A stretch of DNA of 64,000 bases from Microlunatus parietis (GCF_013407955.1 NZ_JACCBU010000001.1:6386001-6450000); one strand, 5' to 3'. Positions 49,720 to 58,502 are shown, counted from the stretch's first letter. The notes: generated by a model not told the origin, from the sequence alone. Program-made: numbers and translations.

Positions 49720-50897
49720 GTGATCGGAAACTGAAGGTCGCGGTGGTCGGCTGCGGCGGGATCAGCCGCCGGCACCTGGAGGGGTACGCCGACGTCGGCC
49801 GGACCGAGCTGGTCGGCGTGGCCGACATCGTGCCGGAGCGGGCCGAGGCCGCGGCGGAGCGCTACGGCTCGAAGCCGTACGGCAGCGCGGCCGAGTTGCT
49901 GTCCGCGCAGCAGCCGGACCTGGTCTCGGTGTCGACGCCACCGGGCAGCCACGCCGAGATCGCGATCGAGGTGCTCCGCGCGGGCGCCTCGGTGCTGATC
50001 GAGAAGCCGCCGGTGCTGTCGCTGGCCGAGCTGGACGCGATCGCCGAGGCCGAGCAGGCGAGCGACGGCTCCGCGTACGTGATCTTCCAGCACCGGCACG
50101 GTTCCGGCGCGCTCCGGGCCGCCGACCTGCTGGCCGGCGGTGCGCTCGGCACGCCGCAGGTCGCCGTCTGCGAGACGCTCTGGTTCCGGCCGCGCAGCTA
50201 CTTCGACCCGGACTGGCGCGGCACCTGGGAGGGGGAGGGCGGCGGCCCGACGCTCGGCCATGGGATCCACCAGATCGACCTGCTGCTGCACCTGCTCGGC
50301 CCGTGGCGGACGATCACCGCGACCGCGGTCCGGCTGGACCGGCCGGTGCAGTTCGAGGACGTGTCGCTGGCCACGGTGATCTTCGAGAACGGCGCCGTCG
50401 GGACCGTGATCAACAGCCTGCTGTCGCCGCAGGAGTTGAGCCGGATCCGGATCGACACGACCGGCGGCTCCCTCGAAGTCGATCATGTGTACGGCTACAA
50501 GGACGCCGACTGGAGCTTCCACCCGGCACCCGACCCGCGCCGGGCCAAGAAGCTCGGAGCGGATCCGGGGGTCCGTACCGCGACCGGCGAACTGGCCGCC
50601 GCGACGGCCGGGGATGATCATGAACTCGATCCGTGGACGGCCTCCGCCGGCCCCGAGGTGCCGAGCAGCCACCGGGCCCAGCTGACCCGGGTGGTCGACG
50701 ACCTGCTCGCCGGCCGGACGCACGACACCACGCTGGCCAGCACCCGGCCGACGATGGAGTTCGTCACCGCGCTTTACGCCTCGGCGATCACCGGCGGCCC
50801 GGTGAACCGGGCCGACCTCACCCCGGGGCACCCGTACTACGCGGCCCTGCACGGCAACGTCTCCCAAGAGAACATCGACACCGCCATGACCCTCTGA
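49716..50897 (+). CDS. Gfo/Idh/MocA family oxidoreductase (second)
   Basis: A 393-residue paralogue. N-terminal KVAVVGCGGISRRHLEGYAD dinucleotide site, EKPPVLS motif with catalytic Lys, LGHGIHQIDLLLHLLGPW. Two adjacent Gfo/Idh/MocA genes often act in sequence on one sugar (oxidation at one carbon, then reduction after elimination or epimerisation), which is family knowledge applied here by context. Repeat family A copy 4 begins about ten bases after the stop. Confidence 0.88.
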   Translation: MSDRKLKVAVVGCGGISRRHLEGYADVGRTELVGVADIVPERAEAAAERYGSKPYGSAAELLSAQQPDLVSVSTPPGSHAEIAIEVLRAGASVLIEKPPVLSLAELDAIAEAEQASDGSAYVIFQHRHGSGALRAADLLAGGALGTPQVAVCETLWFRPRSYFDPDWRGTWEGEGGGPTLGHGIHQIDLLLHLLGPWRTITATAVRLDRPVQFEDVSLATVIFENGAVGTVINSLLSPQELSRIRIDTTGGSLEVDHVYGYKDADWSFHPAPDPRRAKKLGADPGVRTATGELAAATAGDDHELDPWTASAGPEVPSSHRAQLTRVVDDLLAGRTHDTTLASTRPTMEFVTALYASAITGGPVNRADLTPGHPYYAALHGNVSQENIDTAMTL

Positions 50898-50908
50898 CCA
50901 CCCGCACC

Positions 50909-50985
50909 CCCCAAAAGAACCCGCCGACCGGGCACAAAAGCAGCCGATCTTGCGGCGTGTCGCTGCTGAGGTGCCCGGTCGGCGG
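50909..50985 (+). repeat. Dispersed palindromic repeat, family A, copy 4
   Basis: The best-preserved palindrome of the family: 15-base arms CCGCCGACCGGGCAC (50921-50935) and GTGCCCGGTCGGCGG (50971-50985) are perfect. Relative to copies 1-3 one base pair has changed on both sides (GGTCAC/GTGACC to GGGCAC/GTGCCC), a compensatory change that supports selection for pairing. The core again has AAAAGCAGCCGATCTTG and CGGCGTGTCGCTGC. Confidence 0.85.
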
Positions 50986-51163
50986 AGCGGGGGTGGGCGA
51001 GTGGGTTCGGGTCGGCGTCGTGCGAGTGGTCGGTGGAGCGGGTTGGGTGCGCGTAGCGCCGAACGCGCCGTCGAGGTTCTCGCGCGGTCCGAGTCGCCTG
51101 GCCCTGGCTTCGCGGGCGACGGCGTGGCCGTCCCCGCAACGATGGCGCGTCGGGCGGCGTTTC

Positions 51164-51634
51164 TCAGCGGCGAGCGCCGGCCGTCCGTACGGCCTCCGGG
51201 AGATAGGGATCCATGATCAACATCAGGCCCGCGCCCTCGACGATCGACCGGACCCGGCCGGCCTCGTCGTCCGGCAGCCAGCACCCCTCGGGCCCGGTGG
51301 TGCCGTCCTCGAACCGGCCCGACTGGTACCAGAGCCACCGGGCACCGAGCTGCCCGGCCTGATCGGCCACCCAGGGCAGATCCTTGGCGAGCGTGTAGGT
51401 CGGCCAGGGAAAGACGTAGACCAGGTCGGCTCGTTCCGGCGGACGTCCGGTGCGCCGGATCTCGATCGTGTCGTCGGCGCCGAGTTCGTGGACGAAGATG
51501 TCGTCGGGTTCGGGCCCGCCGTAGACGGTCACCGTGTAGCCGGCCCGCACCAGCGTGTCCGGTACGTCCTCCTTCGGCCAGTTGTGCAGCAGGATGTCGC
51601 TGACGGACGTGAGGACCTCGGCGGTGGAGTCCAT
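51164..51634 (-). CDS. CoA-binding-domain-like protein
   Basis: A 156-residue protein resembling small CoA-binding/Rossmann proteins (YccU-like): LHNWPKEDVPDTLVRAGYTVTVYGG, then DLVYVFPWPTYTLAKDL and a C-terminal GCWLPDDEAGRVRSIVEG. The usual first Gly-rich strand is weak. GAGGAG precedes ATG 51634. It is divergent from the metallohydrolase gene. Its relation to the sugar cluster is unclear. Confidence 0.6.
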   Translation of the reverse strand: MDSTAEVLTSVSDILLHNWPKEDVPDTLVRAGYTVTVYGGPEPDDIFVHELGADDTIEIRRTGRPPERADLVYVFPWPTYTLAKDLPWVADQAGQLGARWLWYQSGRFEDGTTGPEGCWLPDDEAGRVRSIVEGAGLMLIMDPYLPEAVRTAGARR

Positions 51635-51791
51635 CTGGCTCTCCTCAATTGATTGTCGCTGTTCCGAATATTTCACAGAATCCGAAATTAGTCGAGGGTG
51701 TGGAAAGTCGCTCGCCGCGCCGGGAACGGCGACGTAGGCTCGGCGGGAGCCCCGTTTCCCCGCGGGGGCGTACGCCTGCGATGGGAGCAGT

Positions 51792-54170
51792 GTGACCCTC
51801 GACCACACCGACCAACTGACAGCGGCGAACCCGGCGGCGCAGCCGATCCTCAGTTCCGCGACCCGGGCGTTGGGCCGGCTGGCCGAACTCGGCGAACCCG
51901 TCGATCCCACGCTTCGCGAGGCGGTGACCGCGCTCGCCGAGCGGCCGGACGCCGACCTCGCCGACGAACTGCTGCGCCTGCTCGCACCGCACCTGCTGCT
52001 GGAACTCACCGTCGGCCGGCACGGCCCGGAAACCCTGGTCCAGCACGGCGAGCCGGCCCGGCTGGTGCAGGGCGGCTGGAACAGCTTCCTGCTCTGCGCG
52101 GTCAACCCGGGCGGACTGGAGGCGACGTTCTCCGTGTCCGGCGGCGGCAGCGACGTCACCCGGGCGAGCGGGATGGTCACCCGGCCGTACCTGCCGGACC
52201 GGATCGAGCACGCCGCGACGATCCGGGACAAGTGGTGGTACGAGCTCAAGCTCGACGGGCCGGGCGCGCTGACCGGCCGCGAACTCGAGTTCTTCGTGAT
52301 CAGCCTGCACAGCCGGGACGCCGGCCGGCGCGCCGCCCCGATCACCGTGTCCCGCACCGGCCGGCCGAACGACGGCACCGCCGGTGACAGCTGGACCCAG
52401 ACCCAGCGGCGCCGGCTCTGGACCGTCGGCTCGGCGTCGGTCGACGTCGAGGTGGACGCGGTGCCGGCCCACGACGTCGTGCTGGACGTGCGTGACGCCG
52501 ACGGCCGGACCTGTGTCGCCTCGATCATCGCGAAGGACGACCTGGGCCGGGTCTACCCGAACCGCGGGCTGCGGCTGGCGCCGGACATGTTCTTCCAGGA
52601 CCAGGTGTACCGCTCGTCCGGCGAGATCCTGCAGTTGCCGGCGGGGGAGTACGCCATCACGGCCTGGCGCGGCCCCGAGTACCGGCCGGTGACGACCCGG
52701 TTCACCGTCGACTCGGCGGGGCCGGCGCCGCTCGCCGTACAGCTGGACCGGTGGATCGACCCGGCGGCGCGGGGCTACTACTCGGGCGACCCGCACATCC
52801 ACGGCGGCGGCTGCTCGCACTACAGCCAGCCGACCGAGGGCGTGTCGCCGGAGACCATGATCAGGCACGCCCGCGGCGAGGCGATCTGGGTGTCCAGCGT
52901 GCTGACCTGGGGGCCTTGCTACTACTACCAGAAGCAGTTCTTCACCGGCCGCAGCATCAGCCCGCCGGCGATCCTGGAGCACCCGTCGCACCAGGAGGCG
53001 AACGGCGTCACCTGGCAGCCGCAGCCCACCCAGACCGACCGCGAGAGCGTGCTCCGCTACGACGTCGAGATCTCCGGCTTCCCGTCCAGCCATTCCGGCC
53101 ATTTGATCTTGCTCGGCCTGACCGACCAGGACTATCCGGGCACGTCGGTGCTCGAGGACTGGCCGTCCTGGAACCTGCCGATCCACCAGTGGGCGCAGGC
53201 CCAGGGAGCGTTCACCGGGTTCGCGCACTGCGGGCTCGGGATGGCGACGCCGTCCCGGGAACTGCCCAACTTCGACCTGCCGCCGTTCTCCTCGATCGGG
53301 TCGAACGAACTCGTCGTCGACGTCCCGCACGGGGCCGCGGATTTCATCGCCGGCGCCGAGTTCGGGCTCGCGGCCGAGATGAACGTCTGGTACCACCTGC
53401 TCAACACCGGGTTCCGGACCCTGATGCTCGGCGAGACCGACTTCCCGTGCGTCTCCGACGAGCGGCCCGGCATCGGTCGCACGTACGTGTCGCTGCCGGA
53501 ACCGCCGGCCGGCGACCGCGCGCTGGAGGCCTGGATCGACGGGCTGCGGACCCGCTCCTCGTACTTCGGGGACGGGCGCAGCCACGCCTTCGACGTGGCC
53601 CTGGACGGCGACCAGTCCCGGGAGCAGCGACGGTCCGCCGCCGGGCCGGTGCGGTTGACCGCGACCGTCGCCGCCCTGCTGCCGGAGCAGCGGCCGGAGC
53701 CGAGCGTGCCCGACTTCGACTACGACCTCGCGCCGGCCGAACTCACCGTGGCGAGCGACGGATCGTCGGACTGGGACGCGTCGGCCTGGCACCTGGAATG
53801 GGCCCGGATCGGCGACACCCGTACCGTCGCCGTCGAGGCCGTGGTCAACGGACAGGCCGTGGCCCGCCAGGAGATCGTGGCCGACGGGACCGAGCAGGAG
53901 GTGAGCTTCGACCTGGAACTGGAACGCTCCTCCTGGGTGGCGCTGCGGCTGCTGCCCAGCCTGCACACGTCGCCGGTCTTCGTCGAGATCGCCGGCCGGC
54001 CCATCCGCGCGTCCCGCCGCAGCGCCCAGTGGCTGCACGACTGCGTTGATCAACTGTGGGAGGTCAAGCACGGCTTCATCCGGCCGGCCGAGCGGCCGGC
54101 GGCGCGGCTCGCGTACGACCAGGCGCAGGCCGTCTATGCCGAACGCCGCGACGAGAGCGAGGTCGACTGA
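51792..54170 (+). CDS. CehA/McbA-family metallohydrolase
   Basis: A 792-residue cytoplasmic protein. An N-terminal beta-rich part (residues ~1-325) precedes a PHP/CehA-type metal-dependent hydrolase domain beginning YYSGDPHIHGGG near residue 330, with further likely ligands in GFAHCG and LMLGETDFPC. CehA/McbA enzymes hydrolyse carbamate or other esters; actinobacterial relatives in sugar clusters are uncharacterised. GTG 51792. Its stop overlaps the start of a small Cys-rich protein gene (TGATG). Confidence 0.8.
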   Translation: MTLDHTDQLTAANPAAQPILSSATRALGRLAELGEPVDPTLREAVTALAERPDADLADELLRLLAPHLLLELTVGRHGPETLVQHGEPARLVQGGWNSFLLCAVNPGGLEATFSVSGGGSDVTRASGMVTRPYLPDRIEHAATIRDKWWYELKLDGPGALTGRELEFFVISLHSRDAGRRAAPITVSRTGRPNDGTAGDSWTQTQRRRLWTVGSASVDVEVDAVPAHDVVLDVRDADGRTCVASIIAKDDLGRVYPNRGLRLAPDMFFQDQVYRSSGEILQLPAGEYAITAWRGPEYRPVTTRFTVDSAGPAPLAVQLDRWIDPAARGYYSGDPHIHGGGCSHYSQPTEGVSPETMIRHARGEAIWVSSVLTWGPCYYYQKQFFTGRSISPPAILEHPSHQEANGVTWQPQPTQTDRESVLRYDVEISGFPSSHSGHLILLGLTDQDYPGTSVLEDWPSWNLPIHQWAQAQGAFTGFAHCGLGMATPSRELPNFDLPPFSSIGSNELVVDVPHGAADFIAGAEFGLAAEMNVWYHLLNTGFRTLMLGETDFPCVSDERPGIGRTYVSLPEPPAGDRALEAWIDGLRTRSSYFGDGRSHAFDVALDGDQSREQRRSAAGPVRLTATVAALLPEQRPEPSVPDFDYDLAPAELTVASDGSSDWDASAWHLEWARIGDTRTVAVEAVVNGQAVARQEIVADGTEQEVSFDLELERSSWVALRLLPSLHTSPVFVEIAGRPIRASRRSAQWLHDCVDQLWEVKHGFIRPAERPAARLAYDQAQAVYAERRDESEVD

Positions 54171-54565
54171 TGTCCTGCGAACCGGGCTGTTCCTGCTGCA
54201 CTCCGGCCGTCGCCGACGCAGCATTCGTGGTGACGATCAACCCCGAGGGACGGGTCGAGGCGGCCCGGACCGAGCTCGCCGTCGCCCCGGTCCGGCCGGG
54301 GGAGTGGGCCGAGATCGACGTCGCCGTGCTGAACCAGGGGTACGTGACCGGGCCGCTGCACCTGCGCTGGTCCCGGCTGCCCGGCCTCGAGGTCGACGCC
54401 CCGGACACCGAGCTGACCGGAGCGGCGCGGCAGGACACCCGGTTCCGGGTCCGGCTCGCCGACCCGGGCGCGGTCGATGTCACGCTCCGCTTCTGGGCCC
54501 TCGGCGCCCTCGGCGGCCTGGCCAACAAGAACACCGCGCAGCTGTACGTACGCACGGCTTCGTGA
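54170..54565 (+). CDS. Small protein with Cys-rich N terminus
   Basis: A 131-residue protein. The N terminus MSCEPGCSCC has four cysteines in the first ten residues and could bind metal. The rest looks like a beta-sandwich (VAVLNQGYVTGPLHLRWSRLPGLEV). No family recognised. ATG 54170 overlaps the stop of the metallohydrolase gene, so the two are coupled and may work together, for example in metal supply or complex formation (inference). Confidence 0.65.
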   Translation: MSCEPGCSCCTPAVADAAFVVTINPEGRVEAARTELAVAPVRPGEWAEIDVAVLNQGYVTGPLHLRWSRLPGLEVDAPDTELTGAARQDTRFRVRLADPGAVDVTLRFWALGALGGLANKNTAQLYVRTAS

Positions 54566-54584
54566 ACTTCTCCGGGGCTCCCCG

Positions 54585-55175
54585 ATGAGTTCAGTCGGCG
54601 GCACCGGTCTGCAAGACATGAACACAGACCTGGTGATCCTCCGGCACGGCCTGTCACTCGACGGTTACGGCGCGGCCCCGCCCGGTGTGCCCGAGGACTT
54701 CTTCGTGGAGTACGACGAGGACGAGGAGTTCGTCGCCCACATGGGCGAGTTCCTCGGCCGCGCCGGGGTTCACGCGATGGGCTCGCGGACGTATCGGGAC
54801 ATGGCGGGCCACTGGCCGTACCAGAGCGGTGTCGAGGCCGACGCGATGAACACGATCCCGAAGGTCGTCTTCTCCAGTCGCCCGATCGAGACCCCATGGG
54901 AGCAGACGACCGTCTGCTCCGGCGACCTGGCCACGGAGTTCGCCGGCCTGAAGGCCAAGGGCGTCGGGCCGATCATGGTGCACGGCGGTGTCCGGTTCGC
55001 CCAGTCCGTGGTCCGCGCCGGCCTCGTCGACGAGTTCCACCTCCTGATCAAACCCGTCGCCCACGGCGCCGGCGGCCCGCTGTTCACCGAGTTCACGAAG
55101 CTGAAGCTGGTCGACGTGAAGTCCTTCCCGCGCGGCAACCTCGCCCTGACCTACGTCCGGCCCGACGCCGACTGA
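54585..55175 (+). CDS. RibD C-terminal/dihydrofolate-reductase-like protein
   Basis: A 196-residue protein of the RibD_C/YyaP-like reductase family: DLVILRHGLSLDGYGAA, AGVHAMGSRTYRDMAGHWP, KVVFSSRP and PIMVHGGVRFAQSVVRAGLVDEFHLL. Such proteins bind NADPH; most have unknown substrates. ATG 54585 gives 196 residues and ATG 54618 gives 185. Neither has a strong ribosome site. Confidence 0.85.
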   Translation: MSSVGGTGLQDMNTDLVILRHGLSLDGYGAAPPGVPEDFFVEYDEDEEFVAHMGEFLGRAGVHAMGSRTYRDMAGHWPYQSGVEADAMNTIPKVVFSSRPIETPWEQTTVCSGDLATEFAGLKAKGVGPIMVHGGVRFAQSVVRAGLVDEFHLLIKPVAHGAGGPLFTEFTKLKLVDVKSFPRGNLALTYVRPDAD

Positions 55176-55266
55176 TCGCGCCGGGTGTCGCGAAACGACC
55201 TGAGCTCGGGCGTTGGCCGAGGATAAAACGCACTATCGGTTGAGTTGAGGTCGATCCCGACAGCAA

Positions 55267-55790
55267 TCATCCGGGGTAAGCGCGGATCCATCGGGTTGCC
55301 GGTGCGACGGCATCCTCGATGACTGCCGTATCGATCGTGATCTTGTGTGCGAGGTGCTCGGCCTGCCAGGGATCAAAGGGGACTTGCTGGAGCTGCTCCC
55401 ACGTTGGCCCGAGATAGCCGGTTGATCCGCGTTGCCGCTGCGCCACCCGGCGCCGGTGCTCGACGGCTTCGAGCCGGGTCTCCACGAAGACGAGTGGCAC
55501 GTCCAGCCGCTTGGACCCCTCGAGCCAGGTCTAGCGACGATCGTGCGTCGCGTTTCCGCCGTCGACAACGACAGTGAGGCCGGCTTCAACGTTCTGGGCA
55601 GCGACTTCGGCACAGATGTCGTACCCGATGGCCGCCGTGGACGCTTCATCGATCTGTTGCGATGCGAGGATCGGGACCACCATTGCATCGACGCTGAGGT
55701 AGGCGGCTGAAAATCGCGGTGCGCGGCGACGCGCGACGGTCGACTTTGCCGGTGCCGGGTCGGCTTGCCAGAACGATGAGTCTCGGAGCA
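55267..55790 (-). pseudogene. Decayed P-loop kinase
   Basis: Remains of a small ATP-dependent kinase. Upstream frame: APRLIVLASRPGTGK, a Walker A that should continue STVARR but shifts frame near 55738-55748. The next segment (STVARRRAPRFSAAYLSVDAM, ... LTVVVDGGNATHDRR) ends at an in-frame TAG (55531-55533). The last segment reads LDVPLVFVETRLEAVEHRRR to the TGA at 55267. The order resembles gluconate-kinase or zeta-toxin-like P-loop kinases. Two lesions make it non-functional. Confidence 0.75.
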
Positions 55791-55803
55791 GTTCGAAGTC
55801 TGC

Positions 55804-56085
55804 GTGCTCGAGATCATCGGCGGCGAGGAGACGTACGGCTACGCGATCACGCGCCGGCTGAACGAGCTCGGCTTCCCCGACGTCGTCGAAGGAACGGTCT
55901 ACACGATCCTGGTCCGGCTGGAGCGGAACGGCCTCGTCGAGGTCACGGAACGACCGTCCGAGCTGGGCCCGCCGCGCAAGTTCTACGCACTCAACGACGT
56001 CGGCCGGGCGGAACTCGCGACGTTCTGGGCGAAATGGGACTACCTCACCTCGCGGGTCGGCAAGCTCAAGGAGGGAAGCAGATGA
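55804..56085 (+). CDS. PadR-family regulator, N-terminally shortened
   Basis: A 93-residue PadR-type winged-helix protein: TYGYAITRRLNELGFPDVVEGTVYTILVRLERNGLV then RKFYALNDVGRAEL. Family members begin 10-15 residues earlier. The matching codons (SEQFEVCVLEIIGG) are present upstream but run into a TGA at 55777, so translation can only begin at GTG 55804 and the first helix is lost. It abuts the kinase pseudogene. Function may be impaired. Confidence 0.7.
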   Translation: MLEIIGGEETYGYAITRRLNELGFPDVVEGTVYTILVRLERNGLVEVTERPSELGPPRKFYALNDVGRAELATFWAKWDYLTSRVGKLKEGSR

Positions 56086-56440
56086 ACTTCTGGGAAACGA
56101 TCACCGGGAGTGATCTGACCAGGGAATGAAAGGCGTTCGAGGCCCGAGCCGCGGCGCTGCCACCGGACCACAAGGCGGCCTGGGACAAGATTAAGTTCCA
56201 CTCGCGGTCCCCGGCGACTTCAGCGGCCGGAAGCTGATGCCGGTCCTGGACGGCGTCCTCGGCCTGCTCGAGGAGACCGCGGCCGACGGGCAGAGCGCTC
56301 GGGACGTGCTGCTGGGCGACGACCTTCCCGGCTTCTGTGCCGCGCTGACCGGCGGACCCGAGATCCGGACCTATCGGGACCGGTGGCGAGAGCAGCTGAA
56401 TCGCAACGTGGCCAGGAAACTGGATCGGCTGGGAGGCTGA
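56082..56440 (+). pseudogene. DUF1048 gene, nonsense and frameshift
   Basis: The ATG overlaps the PadR stop. It reads MNFWETITGSDLTRE, then TGA (56127-56129, one base from TGG) in place of a codon, then KAFEARAAALPPDHKAAWDK. Near 56201 one base is missing, and the other frame continues GDFSGRKLMPVLDGVLGLLE to RTYRDRWREQLNRNVARKL. This is the full DUF1048 pattern, now broken twice. Normally PadR and DUF1048 genes form one operon. Confidence 0.85.
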
Positions 56441-56441
56441 G

Positions 56442-56759
56442 ATGGGAATCCAAGACCTCATCGAGGGCAAGAAGCAGTGGCGGGCCCACCTGGCCCGAGT
56501 CAAGGCGCTGCCGCCGGACTACCGGATTGTCTACGCCGAACTGCAGCGCTACCTGTTCAAGGTCGGCCCGGTCTCCCTGACCGAAGGCAACCTGCTGGCC
56601 GAACTCGTCGACTTCTTCGAGGAGGGCGTCGCGGCCGGCAAGGGCGTCCTCGAACTCACCGGCAAGGACGTCGCCGCCTTCGCCGACAACCTGATCAAGG
56701 ACACACCCACCTATGCCGACCAGTACCAGGACGCTTCCGGCGGAAAGTCCGAGGCCTGA
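56442..56759 (+). CDS. DUF1048 family protein (intact)
   Basis: A 105-residue helical protein of the DUF1048 family (GIQDLIEGKKQWRAHLARVKALPPDYRIVYAE, VDFFEEGVAAGKGVLELTGKDVAAFADNL). ATG 56442 lies next to the stop of the decayed sister gene. DUF1048 proteins occur next to PadR regulators; biochemical role unknown. It is the only complete member of this small operon. Confidence 0.85.
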   Translation: MGIQDLIEGKKQWRAHLARVKALPPDYRIVYAELQRYLFKVGPVSLTEGNLLAELVDFFEEGVAAGKGVLELTGKDVAAFADNLIKDTPTYADQYQDASGGKSEA

Positions 56760-56798
56760 CTACCTTTTTCGGTTCGGGGGGCGACGACCTGGATCAGG

Positions 56799-57430
56799 TC
56801 AAACACCCTTGTAAGCGAGTCGGAGTCGCTCCACGGTGTCCTCGTCGGTGAAGGGCCAGCCGTAGGCGTCGAGGAAGGCGGGCCCCAACCGGGCCCGAGA
56901 TTGTGCTGGAGACTCCAGACGGCCGCGGCAAGGTCGACTTCAGCACGATCGATCCGAAGTTCTCCGACGTCGAGATAGCCGGTGATTCGCTCGCCGGTGG
57001 CGAGGAAGTTGGGCAGGCAGGCGTCGCCGTGCACCACGACCAGCCCCGGACCCTGACGGCCGAACGGGCAGGTGTCCGGGTCGATTCCATGAAGGCGACG
57101 CAGAGCTGCCGCGAGCAACTGCACCACCAGGACCGGCTTCCGTCTGTGGTTGTCGTCGGTCAGGTCGCGGCCGATGCCCGCCCGGGTGAGCAGCAGATCA
57201 GGATCACCCGGGCGGAAGCCGAGGACCGGCGGGGCTGGGAGGTGACGCCCCAACCATCGGAGCCGATCCCGCTCGGCTCGGAGGTCGGGCGCCGTCTTCA
57301 GAAAGAGGACCTCATCGCCGCCGTGCAGGCGCTTCGTGCAGCGGCCGTCGCGCTGATACACGACCTGCCATTCCAGTACGCGCCGCTGCGACACCTGCGC
57401 AGCCCACGAGACGTCTGCCGAGTCGCACAT
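56799..57430 (-). pseudogene. Aminoglycoside phosphotransferase-like gene with 3' frameshift
   Basis: From ATG 57430 the frame encodes an APH-type kinase: DEVLFLKTAPDLRAERDRLRWL (ATP-binding Lys), VVVHGDACLPNFLATG (catalytic HGD and Asn), GYLDVGELRIDRAEVDLAAA (metal-binding DvG). Near 56880 one base is missing after HNLGPGWGP. In the other frame the expected end AFLDAYGWPFTDEDTVERLR...LAYKGV runs to TGA 56799. The core is intact, so it may be a recent lesion or a sequencing error. Confidence 0.75.
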
Positions 57431-57446
57431 TCGAGTCCGGGTGGGC

Positions 57447-57770
57447 TCAGTGGGTGTGGGCGATCCCCAGTTCGTGCATCCGCTCGTGCTCCTCGCGCTC
57501 CTTGATCCGTTGTGCGATCCGGGCCTGGACCTCGGGCCGGCGCAGCGGTGGCACGCTCTTCGGCGGCTGGCGCCGCTCCGGCAGGGACTCCAGCAGCCGG
57601 GTCACGATGCCGGAGATCTCCTGGACGGCCTGCTCGACCGGCTCTCGGGTCGCGTCGCTGACCTTCGTCACCCCGGTGACCTTGCGGACGAACTGCAGGG
57701 CTGCGGCGGTGATCTCCTCGTCGGTGGCGGGCGGATCGAGACCACGCAGCGTGGTGATGTTTCGGCACAT
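57447..57770 (-). CDS. DUF2277 family protein
   Basis: A 107-residue protein recognised as DUF2277 by MCRNITTLRGLDPPATDEEITAAALQFVRKV. A small helical family of unknown role, common in actinobacteria. A charged C-terminal helix (RIAQRIKEREEHERMHELG) extends beyond the family core. Divergent from the NUDIX gene. Confidence 0.85.
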   Translation of the reverse strand: MCRNITTLRGLDPPATDEEITAAALQFVRKVTGVTKVSDATREPVEQAVQEISGIVTRLLESLPERRQPPKSVPPLRRPEVQARIAQRIKEREEHERMHELGIAHTH

Positions 57771-57824
57771 GCTCCGAACTTACCGCCGCCCGGTGACACC
57801 CGGCACCCACTTACACTCGGGCCG

Positions 57825-58304
57825 GTGAGCGGGGAACGGTTGGACCGGGCGAGCTTCCTGGCGACGCTGCCGCGGCGACGGATCGGGGCCGGCGCGCTGA
57901 TCCGGGACGAGGCCGGCCGGGTGCTGCTGGTGGAGCCGACCTACCGGCCGGACTGGCTGTTGCCGGGCGGTACGGTCGAGGCCGACGAATCGCCGAGCAC
58001 CGCGTGCCGCCGCGAGGTGCTGGAGGAGCTGGGGCTGGACCGCCCGCTCGGCCGGCTGCTCGTGATCAACTCGAATCGACCCGACCCGCCGACGGATCCG
58101 TACGGCTCCCTGCAGTTCGGCTACGACGGCGGCGTGCTGACCGAACCGGAGATCGCGGCGATCAGGCTGCCGGCCGACGAGCTGAGGTCGTACGCCTTCG
58201 TCGAGGTGGACCGGATCGGCGACCGTCTGGGTCCGCGCAGCCGACCGCTGGTGACCGCCGGGCTCGCGGCCCTGGCCGACGGTACGTTGCACGAGCTCGA
58301 ATGA
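57825..58304 (+). CDS. NUDIX hydrolase
   Basis: A 159-residue pyrophosphohydrolase with the full NUDIX box: GGTVEADESPSTACRREVLEELGL (Gx5Ex7REUxEExGU). The substrate is not predictable. GTG 57825 has no ribosome site, but TACACT (57812-57817) ends seven bases upstream, so the mRNA is probably leaderless. Confidence 0.88.
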   Translation: MSGERLDRASFLATLPRRRIGAGALIRDEAGRVLLVEPTYRPDWLLPGGTVEADESPSTACRREVLEELGLDRPLGRLLVINSNRPDPPTDPYGSLQFGYDGGVLTEPEIAAIRLPADELRSYAFVEVDRIGDRLGPRSRPLVTAGLAALADGTLHELE

Positions 58305-58316
58305 CCCGGACTCAAA

Positions 58317-58346
58317 TTGACCCTGCTTTGTCCGCGGCGATAGGCT
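58317..58346 (+). promoter_or_regulatory. Promoter of rpsA
   Basis: -35 TTGACC (58317-58322), 18-base spacer, -10 TAGGCT (58341-58346). The predicted leader of about 150 bases before the rpsA ATG could carry translational control, as ribosomal protein S1 regulates its own mRNA in some bacteria. No riboswitch was recognised. Confidence 0.6.
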
Positions 58347-58502
58347 GTCGTGTCGCTGTGGCCTGCGCGACCTCGGACGGAGTGGGTCACGCTCGTACAC
58401 CCTGGGCAGCTGGCAGCAGGTCAAGGTTCTCGGCGGAACGGATTGTACGGAAGGGCCGCAGCAACCCGAATTTCTAGTCCAGCCATATCGGAGCCCTACT
58501 AC

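Noticed and set aside
55267..57430. Mobile element causing the local gene decay
   Set aside because: No transposase, terminal inverted repeats or target duplications were found; lesions are point changes and small deletions.
58305..58502. Riboswitch or structured leader before rpsA
   Set aside because: Only a promoter is clear. I see no recognisable riboswitch core or strong hairpin in the leader.
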